Shown piece by piece: positions 16,178-24,117 of a stretch of 30,892 nucleotides of DNA (position 1 is the first letter of the stretch; each line of letters opens with the position of its first letter). The stretch is from an uncultured Lachnospiraceae bacterium (lineage in GTDB: Bacteria; Bacillota; Clostridia; Lachnospirales; Lachnospiraceae), in contig UQDA01000028.1 of NCBI GenBank assembly GCA_900539715.1, positions 1-30,892 on the forward strand, in the 5' to 3' direction. A program made the translations under genes and the position numbers. The notes beneath the pieces were generated by a model. It was not told the DNA's origin. It ran no database searches and was given only the letters and a program-made list of their open reading frames with translations.

Positions 16178-16474
16178 ATGGATGTTATACTTATCCTGGC
16201 GCTTTATGCCGTTATCGTAAATATTGCAGGCTTTGCCGCGATGGGAATAGACAAAAGCAGGGCGCGCCGCAAAGCATGGCGCATTCCCGAATCCACTCTT
16301 TTCCTTATTGCGTTCATCGGAGGCAGCATCGGAAGTATCGCAGGGATGTACTTTTTCCGCCATAAAACGCTGCATCTTTCTTTTGTATGGGGTATGCCGG
16401 CCATTTTAATCGTACAGGTCATTGCCCTCTACTATCTCCTGTTCCACTCATCGCTTTCCTTTGCGATCCTTTGA
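16178..16474 (+). CDS. DUF1294 family membrane protein
   Basis: This 98-residue protein has three predicted membrane helices. It carries the FAAMGIDKSRARRKAWRIPE stretch typical of DUF1294, followed by an IAFIGGSIGSIAGMYFFRHKT core. The function of the family is not known. AGAGG lies about nine bases before the start. A TACAAT -10-like box (16137-16142) and the perfect palindrome ACAGAATTCTGT (16123-16134) are just upstream. The response regulator gene begins 40 bp after its stop and is likely co-transcribed. Confidence 0.85.
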   Translation: MDVILILALYAVIVNIAGFAAMGIDKSRARRKAWRIPESTLFLIAFIGGSIGSIAGMYFFRHKTLHLSFVWGMPAILIVQVIALYYLLFHSSLSFAIL

Positions 16475-16514
16475 CAGGAGCCCTTTATCATATAACAGTT
16501 CAGGAGGTATCATT

Positions 16515-17243
16515 ATGCACTTGGCAGTTTGTGACGACCATTTAGTAGATCGAAAGCAGATGGAACGTCTTTTAGGACGCGAATCCGACCGCCGTATCCA
16601 TACGACCGGAGTTTTATATATCGACTCTTTCGGCAGCGAAGAATCCATTCTTTCCACTCCAATGATTTATGATGCGATTTTCATGGATATGACCGAAGAC
16701 GGCTGCGATGCGGTCGAGCTCGCCAATACCCTAAGAGCAGATGGTACCCTCGTCCCTATCGTTTTTTGCTGTGACAAGGTAGACTACCGGAAATCAACAA
16801 AGCTCCCGGACAATGTTCTTTTTCTGGACAAACCAATCCATGTGGATGAGCTTTCCGATATGATAAACCAGCTTCTTACCATCAAAAATAATCAGGTCAA
16901 AAAGCTGGAATTCCGAAACCGCACCGACACCTTTTATCTGGAAGAAGATGAGATCATGTGCGCGTGGCCGGATACGGAACGTGAAGTCCGCCTCCATCTT
17001 TTCAACGGTGAAGAGCGTCTGACCGATATGAACATTGAAACCTTCTGCGGTAATATGAAAGACTGCGACAGCTTTATCCAGCTCGTCAACCGTACTGTCC
17101 TGAATATGCTTTATATCAAGGAAATTTCCTTTTTCAAGGTAACGATGCTGGACGGCAAATCGTTCCGCCTCTCCTTCGGAGAATCCGGCCCACTTCAAAA
17201 AGCTGTTGCAAAATACAAAAAATCTGTCGGGAAAAATTTATAA
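16515..17243 (+). CDS. LytTR-type response regulator without an adjacent kinase
   Basis: A 242-residue protein with an N-terminal receiver domain. The acidic pair is D7/D8 (AVCDDH), the phosphoacceptor D58 (AIFMDMTEDG) and the conserved lysine K106 (LFLDKP). A C-terminal part (about 145-240) resembles a diverged LytTR DNA-binding domain, with VNRTVLNMLYIKEISFFK. All key receiver residues are present. The start is fixed by AGGAGG seven bases upstream. An open frame reaches up to 16422 but overlaps the DUF1294 gene. No sensor kinase lies beside it, so its partner is elsewhere. Its targets are unknown. Confidence 0.8.
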   Translation: MHLAVCDDHLVDRKQMERLLGRESDRRIHTTGVLYIDSFGSEESILSTPMIYDAIFMDMTEDGCDAVELANTLRADGTLVPIVFCCDKVDYRKSTKLPDNVLFLDKPIHVDELSDMINQLLTIKNNQVKKLEFRNRTDTFYLEEDEIMCAWPDTEREVRLHLFNGEERLTDMNIETFCGNMKDCDSFIQLVNRTVLNMLYIKEISFFKVTMLDGKSFRLSFGESGPLQKAVAKYKKSVGKNL

Positions 17244-17293
17244 AAGCGCATCCCCAGCGCACGCCCGCACAAAGCAGGATATATACAGCAAAA

Positions 17294-17336
17294 ACTGCAT
17301 GCAGAAGCAATGTTTCAGCTTGCTTCTGCATGCAGT
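17294..17336 (-). terminator. Perfect 17-bp hairpin, possible minus-strand terminator
   Basis: ACTGCATGCAGAAGCAA (17294-17310) is the exact reverse complement of 17320-17336, with a 9-base loop. On the minus strand the stem is followed by TTTTTGCTG, a short T run, whereas no T run follows on the plus strand. It lies between the convergent response regulator and the HEPN gene. Confidence 0.55.
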
Positions 17337-17697
17337 CTGCATATACATTTTCAATTTACCTGTCAATAAATTTATTTCCCCTATTTTTTCAACAAAAACA
17401 TAAGCCTGCGGATACCATGAAAAACTGCGCCTGTACTGGCGACATATATCGTATGATTCGTTTTTGCATGCCCTTGGGTTTCCGATTCCGGCTGATGCCC
17501 CCAGCATTACCTCCCGATATCTCCCTTCCAGAATATCCTCTGCTGTACAAAAAACAGTATTTTCTGTCAATACCGGTACACCTGCTGCAGCTCTTCTATC
17601 GCAAATATATCCTGCTCCATGTGGATTTCATGTTCATCTTCCGCAAGATAATAAGCGCGAAAATAAGACGGATACGCAGTCTCCCGATCATGTTTTC

Positions 17698-17718
17698 CTT
17701 CCTGTTCAGATATTCGTC
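17698..17718 (+). repeat. 21-bp direct repeat, left copy
   Basis: These 21 bases are identical to 18520-18540, which lies inside the 3' end of the M28 peptidase gene. Similarity extends about nine more bases with two mismatches. The two copies are 822 bp apart and bracket the MNT/HEPN pair. Confidence 0.75.
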
Positions 17719-17726
17719 CAGCGGCT

Positions 17727-18132
17727 TCACTGCTGATAGTATTTTTGAGCGCCGATCCTGAATTCTTCAAACAACGGATAATATATTTTTATGATCTCTC
17801 CAAATTTTTCCTCTGCAAAGGTTCCGTCATAATCATGTGCAAACTGATTCCTGCTGCGAAGCATCTGCATCCACCGATCATCCTTTATGAGCCCGTTCGT
17901 AAACGCCTGCTGCAGTGTTTCACGCGGCGACCCGACTGCAAAATCCAGAATTTCCAGTTGTTTTATCAAAATATCCTTCATTACCTTCCATGAAATATCA
18001 AACGTAAGGCAAAAGTTTTGAACCGTTCCTTCCAGCACAAAATCCACCTTCGGATCTGCAGTCCTGCTTTTTCCCAGATTTTTAAGGCTTCTGCAAAAAG
18101 GTATTATATCTGTTAATAGATTTGTTTTCCAT
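17727..18132 (-). pseudogene. HEPN-domain protein (HepT/HI0074 type), apparently frameshifted
   Basis: The conserved body (VLEGTVQNFCLTFDISWKVM to the C-terminus) is a HEPN domain of the HI0074 'nucleotidyltransferase substrate-binding' family. It has the RNase motif R-x4-H in RNQFAHDY. The natural start seems to be ATG at 18132, with GGAGG 12 bases upstream and a 20-bp overlap with the MNT gene. It reads MENKSINRYNTF and then hits a stop soon after. The family-like continuation CRSLKNLGKSRTADPK lies one frame over, and removing one T from the T5 run (18095-18099) restores a 134-residue protein of normal length. As written, only a GTG start at 18047 gives a 106-residue N-terminally cut form. 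It could be a real mutation silencing the toxin, a slippage site or a sequencing error. Confidence 0.7.
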
Positions 18133-18394
18133 ATTTTTTAATATCCTCCAGCAAAAACTCATTCCTTATGCTGTCATAATCAAAAATATCAATTTTTCGC
18201 AGCGTATCGATTTCCTCCAGATCCTTTTCCAGCTTCAGAATGTCTGGGCATCCGTACACGACGAGGTCAATATCGCTTGTCGGTCCCGCCGTTCCTGTCG
18301 CGAAGGAGCCAAATAACTCCAGCCGCTTTACTCCGTTTCTTTTGCAAATTTCCGCTGCTCTCTCCAATAGCTCTGAAATCGGCATAATATTCAT
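18113..18394 (-). CDS. MNT-type nucleotidyltransferase antitoxin (MntA-like)
   Basis: This 93-residue minimal nucleotidyltransferase carries the motif GS-x10-DxD in full (LFGSFATGTAGPTSDIDLVV, about residues 28-47) and a later aspartate in KIDIFDYD. In described MntA/HepT systems the nucleotidyltransferase adds AMP to a tyrosine near the HEPN RNase site and so blocks the toxin. AAAGGAG lies seven bases before the start. Its 3' end overlaps the natural start of the HEPN gene by 20 bp, typical of translational coupling in these modules. It is intact although its partner looks frameshifted. Confidence 0.85.
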   Translation of the reverse strand: MNIMPISELLERAAEICKRNGVKRLELFGSFATGTAGPTSDIDLVVYGCPDILKLEKDLEEIDTLRKIDIFDYDSIRNEFLLEDIKKYGKQIY

Positions 18395-18504
18395 CCTGTC
18401 GCTCCTTTATTTTCCAATTAAAGATCATACGGGAAAAATTGCTCATTCAGAAGGGCTGCTTTCCCTCATCTCCTTCCTGCGCGTCTTACTTCCAAAAGTC
18501 CTCA

Positions 18505-19728
18505 TCAGTCCTCTTTTCTCTTCCTGTTCAGATATTCGTCAAGCTGCTTCTTCATGTCCTCAGGCATGGTTCTGGACACCGGGCATACTGCCGCATTCGC
18601 CATACGTTCTGTAAATGCTGCAATGAAATCAATATCCTTCTGCAGCTGTTCCATCGACATCACATCTTTTACATCATAACGGCAGTGGATCGGCGCAACA
18701 TTTCCGCTGGCGCTTCTTGCAAAGGTGATTGCCGGAACGCCCTTGTCTGCAAACGGCGTGGAATCGCTCGGGTATACTCCGGTTGAGGTCGTAAGCGGGA
18801 AGCCAAGCTCCGCGCCCATATAGCTGATATAGTGGGCAGCCTTTTCTTCCCCTGTCGCGCAGGCGATGAATTTGCCCATGTAGGTTCCGATCATATCCAT
18901 ATTGATATTCAGGACGATTTTCTCCAGCTCTGCCTCGTGATCCTTCGTATAAGCGTGGGAGCCCAGCAGCCCTCTCTCCTCGCTTCCGCAGAAAATAAAA
19001 CGCAGACCGTAATTGTTCTCCGTATCCTTTAACTGCTCCATGATCCCGAGCAGTCCTGCGCAGCCGCTCATGTTGTCGTATGCGCCATGGGAAAGCGATG
19101 TGGAATCATAATGCGCCGTTACTGCGATCCACTCGTCCCTTTTACCGGGAATCTCTGCGATCACATTGTGGGACTTGCCGTCATATTCGCGCTGCTTTAT
19201 TTCCAGCCGGATCTGCTTTGCATGATCCCTTACAAGCTTTACCGCGTCCTCGGAATGGATCATCGCGCAGAGCACCTTTTTCTCTTCGCCCACAACCGCC
19301 TCGCGCAGATCCCTCTGGTCAATATCCCTGTCCCCGTAATAAAGATTGCCGCACTGGAACAAAAGCGCCTTTGCACCTGCCTTCATCAGATCCTGATAGG
19401 TAAAAAATCCGACGCCCTGCGCATCCATCAGCACGATCTTATCCTTTGCCCCTGCGAGGGAAATTTTATCCGTTCCGGGCATATAATAAAGCTCGCCCTC
19501 AACACTTCCGCTTCCGCAGCAGGCAAACGCCTTACAGGTTACTTCTTTGCCGTCCGCATATAAATGCGCCTCTTCGATGTCTCCCATTGCAACGCGGAAC
19601 TCTTCCAGCCTTGCTGATACTCCAAGGCTCTTGCACTGTCCTTTCAGGTATTCTGCAACCTGCAGTTCCTCCTTGCTTCCGCTCACATGCACAAAGTCTG
19701 TGCTGTCAAAAATCTGCTGTAAATCCAT
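18505..19728 (-). CDS. M28 family zinc aminopeptidase
   Basis: A 407-residue peptidase with all five zinc and catalytic positions visible: H206 (TAHYDST), D218 (AYDNMSG), E250/E251 (GSEERGLLGS), D278 (INMDMIG) and H348 (APIHCRYD). A PA-like insert occupies about residues 75-165. There is no signal peptide, so it is probably cytoplasmic and takes part in peptide turnover. AAGGGG lies eight bases before the start, and a good promoter lies 76 bases upstream. The last codons (LDEYLNRK) hold the right copy of the 21-bp direct repeat. The 110 bp between it and the MNT gene holds no gene. Confidence 0.9.
   Translation of the reverse strand: MDLQQIFDSTDFVHVSGSKEELQVAEYLKGQCKSLGVSARLEEFRVAMGDIEEAHLYADGKEVTCKAFACCGSGSVEGELYYMPGTDKISLAGAKDKIVLMDAQGVGFFTYQDLMKAGAKALLFQCGNLYYGDRDIDQRDLREAVVGEEKKVLCAMIHSEDAVKLVRDHAKQIRLEIKQREYDGKSHNVIAEIPGKRDEWIAVTAHYDSTSLSHGAYDNMSGCAGLLGIMEQLKDTENNYGLRFIFCGSEERGLLGSHAYTKDHEAELEKIVLNINMDMIGTYMGKFIACATGEEKAAHYISYMGAELGFPLTTSTGVYPSDSTPFADKGVPAITFARSASGNVAPIHCRYDVKDVMSMEQLQKDIDFIAAFTERMANAAVCPVSRTMPEDMKKQLDEYLNRKRKED
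18520..18540 (+). repeat. 21-bp direct repeat, right copy
   Basis: Identical to 17698-17718 and located in the coding 3' end of the M28 peptidase, where on the minus strand it encodes DEYLNRK. In the left copy the same peptide frame reads LDEYLNRKENM, so that copy could be a displaced peptidase tail. Confidence 0.75.
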
Positions 19729-19803
19729 TGCTGTTTCCCCTTTGGTTTTCTGTTATTGCCGGCGGCGCGCCTGTTTCGGGCGGCATCCTGCGGCTTCCCT
19801 TTC

Positions 19804-19832
19804 ATTATAGTTGCCCTTTGCGCAAAGTGCAA
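19804..19832 (-). promoter_or_regulatory. Promoter of the M28 peptidase
   Basis: On the minus strand TTGCAC (19827-19832), 17 bp, then TATAAT (19804-19809). This predicts a leader of about 70 bases, which is GC-rich compared with its surroundings. Confidence 0.7.
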
Positions 19833-19879
19833 TACGGTTTGAGAAATGCTGTCTTTTCCATTATATTATCCTGCAATCT

Positions 19880-21724
19880 TTATTTCTGATCCACATTTCT
19901 TAACAAATCTGCATACCAGAAAAAAACCTCTGAAACTCTCGCAAGTTCCGCTTCTTTACCAGCCTTTCTCCAAAGTTCTTTAAAAAACTGCAAACATCTC
20001 TCTAGTTTTCCAGCTAATTCTTCTCCATGATTTGATCTTTCTCCTTTATCTGCCCGATATAAATAAAATCCCACTTCATTCCATATCCAAATTGCTGCCA
20101 GAGATAGTTCAATACATTCAACTATTCCTCTATTTAAGCTATCCATACTTCGACTAATAAAAAACATTTCTCTCTCTAATTCCAAAACACGTTGATTACA
20201 GTCCGGAACCTTTGACATATCTTCTCCAAAAATAGATTTCAGTTCACTTTTTTCTATTTTTTTCTCTATTCCTTCCTTAATACTTACCGCATTATACCAG
20301 CTAAATACTGCCTGCTCATTAACTTGTCCAAGAAGCTCTAATAATTTTCCTGAATGATCTCCAAATTCTAAAATAGAAATTTGATAATTTAGGTCTTCAT
20401 AGTCTGGAAACTTATCATTCCACGAACATACAGCTCCATAAATCATTCCGGGGATACTAAAAATCGGCTGATTAATATGTCCATAGTCTCCCCATTCAGT
20501 ATTTAAAATTCCAACCGCTTTGTACTTTCTTGCATAGCTGCACATTCTCTTTATATTTTCATAACTATCTTTTAACAAGTTTACCCACGTATTCCATCCA
20601 CATACTCCTGGGCATAAATACTGTGTTGCACCAACTTCATGCAATGTTCTGGCTTCTGTTTCCTCCTGTGTTGCACTATAGCCCCAGTTTAAACAAATTA
20701 CCTGCTTAGGAATTTTTGCATATTTTTCTGGATAATGTGTAATAACATCTCCCCAAAACATAGGAGTTTTCCCATGCTCTATTAAAAATTCAAATAATTC
20801 CATAATGTAGTCCATATAAAGAGTATCTATACCCTTTTCTTCAGCCAGGTTGCTACTTTTCCCCTTTCCCAAATCAAATGTTTCATCTGCACAAATATTA
20901 AATTTATCGCTTCTAAATAATAACATATACTCCTTTATTAAACTCTTAATAAAGGGCAGCACATCCAAATTCGATACATTTACTGTATGATGAGCCATAC
21001 GATCTTTAAACGAAAAAATATCCTTATTACTTTCAGGCAGCTCGCACATTTTTTCATAACTTTTTGTCCTTAATAGCTTACATAAATGACCAAATGTTGC
21101 CAAGGAAGGAACCAGTTCAATTCCTCTTTCATAACAGTATTTATCTAACTCCAATATTTCTTCCGCAGTTAATGGCGTATCATCCCTAAAAACCTCTGTC
21201 AAGTCACGAAATAAATATGTGTGTTCTATATAGAGCTGAAATTGATTCTGCTTATAAAAAGCCATCCTATCAACTAATTTCTTCAAACTATCCAATGACA
21301 ATACGCGTCCTCGCGTTACATCAAAGAAAAATCCTCTATTCAAAATATCCGGTTCATCATCTATAAAGATTTCATTTAACATACCTCCTTTTTGGCGTAT
21401 AATCTGCCGCAGTGTCTGAACTGCCCATCCCAGCGAATCCAAACTTCCTCCCTCTAACAAAATCATATCCTCTTTAATAGTTACCGTATAATGCTGCTCT
21501 CCTAATTTTTCTTCTATCCTTAATACTATATCCCCTTTCCGAACAGTCCCTCTTCCAATACAAATATTTATTCCCGCCCACATTTCAATTTCTTCCTGCA
21601 ACAAATTTGCATATGTAAAAGCCGACTGTGTGCACCTTTCATCTATTACTATCATGCATCCTTTCCTTATTAAAAATTCTGCATTTCCCTCTTTCACATA
21701 TTTAGGAACAGGTAATAAAATCAT
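19880..21724 (-). CDS. Glycoside hydrolase family 20-type beta-N-acetylhexosaminidase
   Basis: This 614-residue protein has an N-terminal GH20b-like domain (about 1-125) leading to a TIM barrel that starts RGFFFDVTRGRVLSLDSLKK (130-149). The catalytic Asp-Glu pair is D280/E281 in KFNICADETFDLG, and FWGDVITHYPE and NTEWGDYGH are further substrate-pocket elements. A long helical C-terminal region (about 480-614) follows. No signal peptide is present, so it likely acts on imported GlcNAc- or GalNAc-containing glycans in the cytoplasm. AAGGAG precedes the start. Its AT content is clearly higher than that of the arg and protease genes, suggesting lateral transfer. No sugar transporter is adjacent. 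The exact linkage specificity cannot be given. Confidence 0.8.
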   Translation of the reverse strand: MILLPVPKYVKEGNAEFLIRKGCMIVIDERCTQSAFTYANLLQEEIEMWAGINICIGRGTVRKGDIVLRIEEKLGEQHYTVTIKEDMILLEGGSLDSLGWAVQTLRQIIRQKGGMLNEIFIDDEPDILNRGFFFDVTRGRVLSLDSLKKLVDRMAFYKQNQFQLYIEHTYLFRDLTEVFRDDTPLTAEEILELDKYCYERGIELVPSLATFGHLCKLLRTKSYEKMCELPESNKDIFSFKDRMAHHTVNVSNLDVLPFIKSLIKEYMLLFRSDKFNICADETFDLGKGKSSNLAEEKGIDTLYMDYIMELFEFLIEHGKTPMFWGDVITHYPEKYAKIPKQVICLNWGYSATQEETEARTLHEVGATQYLCPGVCGWNTWVNLLKDSYENIKRMCSYARKYKAVGILNTEWGDYGHINQPIFSIPGMIYGAVCSWNDKFPDYEDLNYQISILEFGDHSGKLLELLGQVNEQAVFSWYNAVSIKEGIEKKIEKSELKSIFGEDMSKVPDCNQRVLELEREMFFISRSMDSLNRGIVECIELSLAAIWIWNEVGFYLYRADKGERSNHGEELAGKLERCLQFFKELWRKAGKEAELARVSEVFFWYADLLRNVDQK

Positions 21725-22029
21725 ATTTTTTTCTCCTTTTCATTTTTAGGTGTTTGCGAAATTCCAAAATCCTCATAAATGCGTCATTTTTGAAGCAAAA
21801 TATATTTATATCTATTTAACATGATTTACGATAACAGCGTTGCATAACTTTCTAAAAAATTCAATATTTCCTGCACAAAACGACATTTTTTATCCATTTT
21901 TGGTCATTTTAAATATCTTAAAGTTTTTTTTCAAAACAACCGCCCCCATAATCGGCTGTCATCCTTCCCCCATTGATATACATATGGTATATATCCTCAC
22001 TCTTTACTGCGTCAATTTCCTCTGAATAC
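21725..22029. other. AT-rich divergent intergenic region
   Basis: About 300 bp between the divergent GH20 and LytTR regulator genes. It is very AT-rich. No gene is supported; the open frame at 21840-22025 needs a TTG start and has no ribosome site. On the minus strand a TATAAA/TATATT-rich stretch near 21800 could serve the GH20 gene, but no good -35 is seen. Confidence 0.5.
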
Positions 22030-22057
22030 TTGCATTTTCCTCCTGTTCCCATATAAT
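22030..22057 (+). promoter_or_regulatory. Promoter of the LytTR/GHKL two-component genes
   Basis: TTGCAT (22030-22035), 16 bp, TATAAT (22052-22057). It lies inside a 9-bp perfect inverted repeat: CCTCCTGTT at 22039-22047 and AACAGGAGG at 22072-22080. The right arm contains the ribosome binding site. Confidence 0.65.
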
Positions 22058-22090
22058 AGAAAGTGTCTTTCAACAGGAGGTTTTTTGTAG

Positions 22091-22798
22091 ATGCAGCTTA
22101 TTATTTGTGATGACGACAAACTATTTATTCAAAAATTACAGCACTGTCTGCAGCTTTTCTTTCGCCGGCATCATCTAGCGCCTCCCCAAATTATCACTTT
22201 TACAAATGGAAAAGAATTGCTCTCCTATACCGGAGGCATTGATCTTCTTTTTCTGGATATTGAAATGCCCGGAGCAAACGGTATTTATGTTGGAAATATC
22301 TTAAAAGAGCGTAACGAAAATATCATTATATTCGTTGTTACCTCTTACTCGGAATACCTTGACGATGCGATGCGTTTCCATGTATTCCGTTACCTTTCAA
22401 AACCATTGGAAGAACAACGCCTTTTCCGTAATTTGAAGGATGCACTTGCTGTATATTATACCTTGTCTCAAAATATTGCCTTAGAAACGAAAGAAGAAAC
22501 CTTGACAATTCCTGTAAACGATATTATTTTTATTGAAACCCAAGGGCGAAAAACCATTGTCCACACCATAAAAAAGGAGTATCAATCTATTCGCGCTATG
22601 CAATACTGGGTTGAAATACTGCCTAAAAACTGCTTTATTCAATCTCATCGCAGTTTTATTGTAAATTTAAAGCATGTAAGTAATTTTAACCACGACTTAA
22701 TCCAGCTGAAGGAAGGGCAGTTTACTGCCTATCTGACCAAACGGAAATATACGGAATTTAAAAATGCCTATTTATTATATTTAGAGAGCAGGGCGTAA
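22091..22798 (+). CDS. LytTR response regulator (AgrA-like)
   Basis: A 235-residue regulator. The receiver has D7/D8 (IICDDD), phosphoacceptor D56 (LLFLDIEMPG), T84 and K104 (YLSKP). The C-terminal LytTR domain (about 130-230) has the typical IIFIETQGRKTIVHT and CFIQSHRSFIVNLKHV. It should bind DNA at direct repeats after phosphorylation by the kinase encoded two bases downstream. AGGAGG lies ten bases before the ATG, within an inverted repeat. AgrA/ComE-type regulators often answer to peptide signals, but no agrB or agrD gene is visible beside it. Confidence 0.92.
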   Translation: MQLIICDDDKLFIQKLQHCLQLFFRRHHLAPPQIITFTNGKELLSYTGGIDLLFLDIEMPGANGIYVGNILKERNENIIIFVVTSYSEYLDDAMRFHVFRYLSKPLEEQRLFRNLKDALAVYYTLSQNIALETKEETLTIPVNDIIFIETQGRKTIVHTIKKEYQSIRAMQYWVEILPKNCFIQSHRSFIVNLKHVSNFNHDLIQLKEGQFTAYLTKRKYTEFKNAYLLYLESRA

Positions 22799-22800
22799 CG

Positions 22801-24117
22801 ATGAACGGGTTTATCGCTTTTATCTTAGCGTATTTTATAGAAGCAATCATATTCTGGGTTTATTCCGGCGCTTTTTTCCCGGCAAGATTTTCCCCCTTGA
22901 TCCGTGCCGTCTCCTTATGTTGCTCATATGCTGTCCTTCTTAGCTTTTCTTTCCTAAACCTGAGCGGATTAAATGTAATTTTATACTCCCTGATAAACTT
23001 CATTCTTCTCTATCTCCTCTATGAGACAAAATGGTATACGGCATGTTTCCACGCCATTCTCTTCTCTGCCCTGATGTCGGCGTGTGAAATTCTTCCGATC
23101 GGTGTCCTCAGTGTTTTTACGCCAACCTTCTTACAGCATTATAATGTTTTCCCTTATTTCCTGATTTTTGTGTTTTTCAGCAAGGGACTGTTTTTTATTG
23201 CTGCCTACCTTCTTATCTTTTTCTTTAAAAAAGAAACCCGCCACCCGCAAAAAGACTGGTATACCTTGCTGCTCCTGTTTACCCCGATTGCAACCATGTT
23301 TACCTTAGCTACTTTAATCAAAACTGGAGAGGATGTTTCTTTCCCTTCTTCCGGCAATATTATGATCTCTGTCAGCGCTATTTTGCTGCTGTTCAGCAAT
23401 ATTTTTACTTTTGGCATCAGCCAATATACACAAAAGAAAAGCTCGCAGTACACGGATATGCAGCTTTTATTGCAAAAAGAATCCAATACCGCCGCTTATT
23501 ATGAAATGCTCCTGTCCCAGCATGAAAGCCAGCACATTTTGATCCATGACATGAAAAAGCACCTGCAGTCCATTGAGATTTTAAATTCTGCCAAGGAACA
23601 CGAAAAAATCGACGCCTATATCCATACCCTTTTACAGTCTTCAGATTTGACAGAAAGTGCCCGCGTTTGCGACCACCATATGCTGAACGTCATTCTTTCC
23701 CGCTATCAGCGTCAATGTCAGGAAAAGAATATTACCTTCCATACGGATATTCGCAGCGGTGTCCTGCGCTATCTTCCGGATGCTGACCTTACCGCTGTTT
23801 TTTGCAATATTTTGGACAATGCCATAGCGTCTGCATCCCAAACCGATAACGCCCTGATTGAACTGAATGTGCATCGGAAAGAGCATACCCCGTTTGCCGT
23901 TATTACGATGATAAACTCCTGCCGCACGGATCCCTTTCCTTCACATGCCAACCAGCCGGTTACCTCCAAAAAAGATCCGTCCCGGCATGGATTTGGTCTA
24001 AAAAGCGTCCGCCGGGTCGCAGAACGCTATGAAGGCAGCATGAATGTCTATTATGCCGAAAAGGATTTGCTTTTCCACACGATCATCCTGCTGAAGCAGC
24101 CCTATCCCGATTCCTAA
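22801..24117 (+). CDS. GHKL sensor histidine kinase (AgrC-like)
   Basis: A 438-residue protein with six or seven N-terminal membrane helices up to about residue 208 and then a cytoplasmic kinase. The phosphorylated histidine is H249 in LIHDMKKHLQSIE. The ATP domain shows FCNILDNAIASA (N336/N340) and HGFGLKSVRRVAERYEG (G box, about 396-412). This layout is that of the AgrC/ComD group, whose membrane half often senses peptides. It starts two bases after the regulator stop with a GCAGGG site, so the two are translationally coupled. The ligand is unknown. Confidence 0.92.
   Translation: MNGFIAFILAYFIEAIIFWVYSGAFFPARFSPLIRAVSLCCSYAVLLSFSFLNLSGLNVILYSLINFILLYLLYETKWYTACFHAILFSALMSACEILPIGVLSVFTPTFLQHYNVFPYFLIFVFFSKGLFFIAAYLLIFFFKKETRHPQKDWYTLLLLFTPIATMFTLATLIKTGEDVSFPSSGNIMISVSAILLLFSNIFTFGISQYTQKKSSQYTDMQLLLQKESNTAAYYEMLLSQHESQHILIHDMKKHLQSIEILNSAKEHEKIDAYIHTLLQSSDLTESARVCDHHMLNVILSRYQRQCQEKNITFHTDIRSGVLRYLPDADLTAVFCNILDNAIASASQTDNALIELNVHRKEHTPFAVITMINSCRTDPFPSHANQPVTSKKDPSRHGFGLKSVRRVAERYEGSMNVYYAEKDLLFHTIILLKQPYPDS

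Larger units (their letters stand above)
17238..17726 (-). other. Non-coding or decayed stretch
   Basis: No confident gene is found here. On the minus strand two overlapping open frames (17567-17770 and 17238-17570) together read like a broken protein: the first ends AEDEHEIHMEQDIFAIEELQ..., and the second begins TENTVFCTAEDILEGRYREV. Neither has a ribosome site or a recognisable domain. The stretch contains a very strong hairpin (17294-17336) and one copy of a 21-bp direct repeat (17698-17718). It could be a gene remnant left by a rearrangement. Confidence 0.4.

Noticed and set aside
15527..16375. 282-codon minus-strand open frame across the argG end and the DUF1294 gene
   Set aside because: It runs antisense through two confident genes and a terminator, and resembles no family.
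17238..17770. Third gene of the MNT/HEPN module
   Set aside because: The frame overlaps the HEPN end, has no ribosome site and no known domain, and breaks after about 67 codons.
21840..22025. 61-codon hydrophobic open frame that could suggest an AgrD-like peptide before the LytTR regulator
   Set aside because: It begins with TTG, lacks a ribosome site, and its AT-rich hydrophobic content is expected by chance. There is no AgrB nearby.
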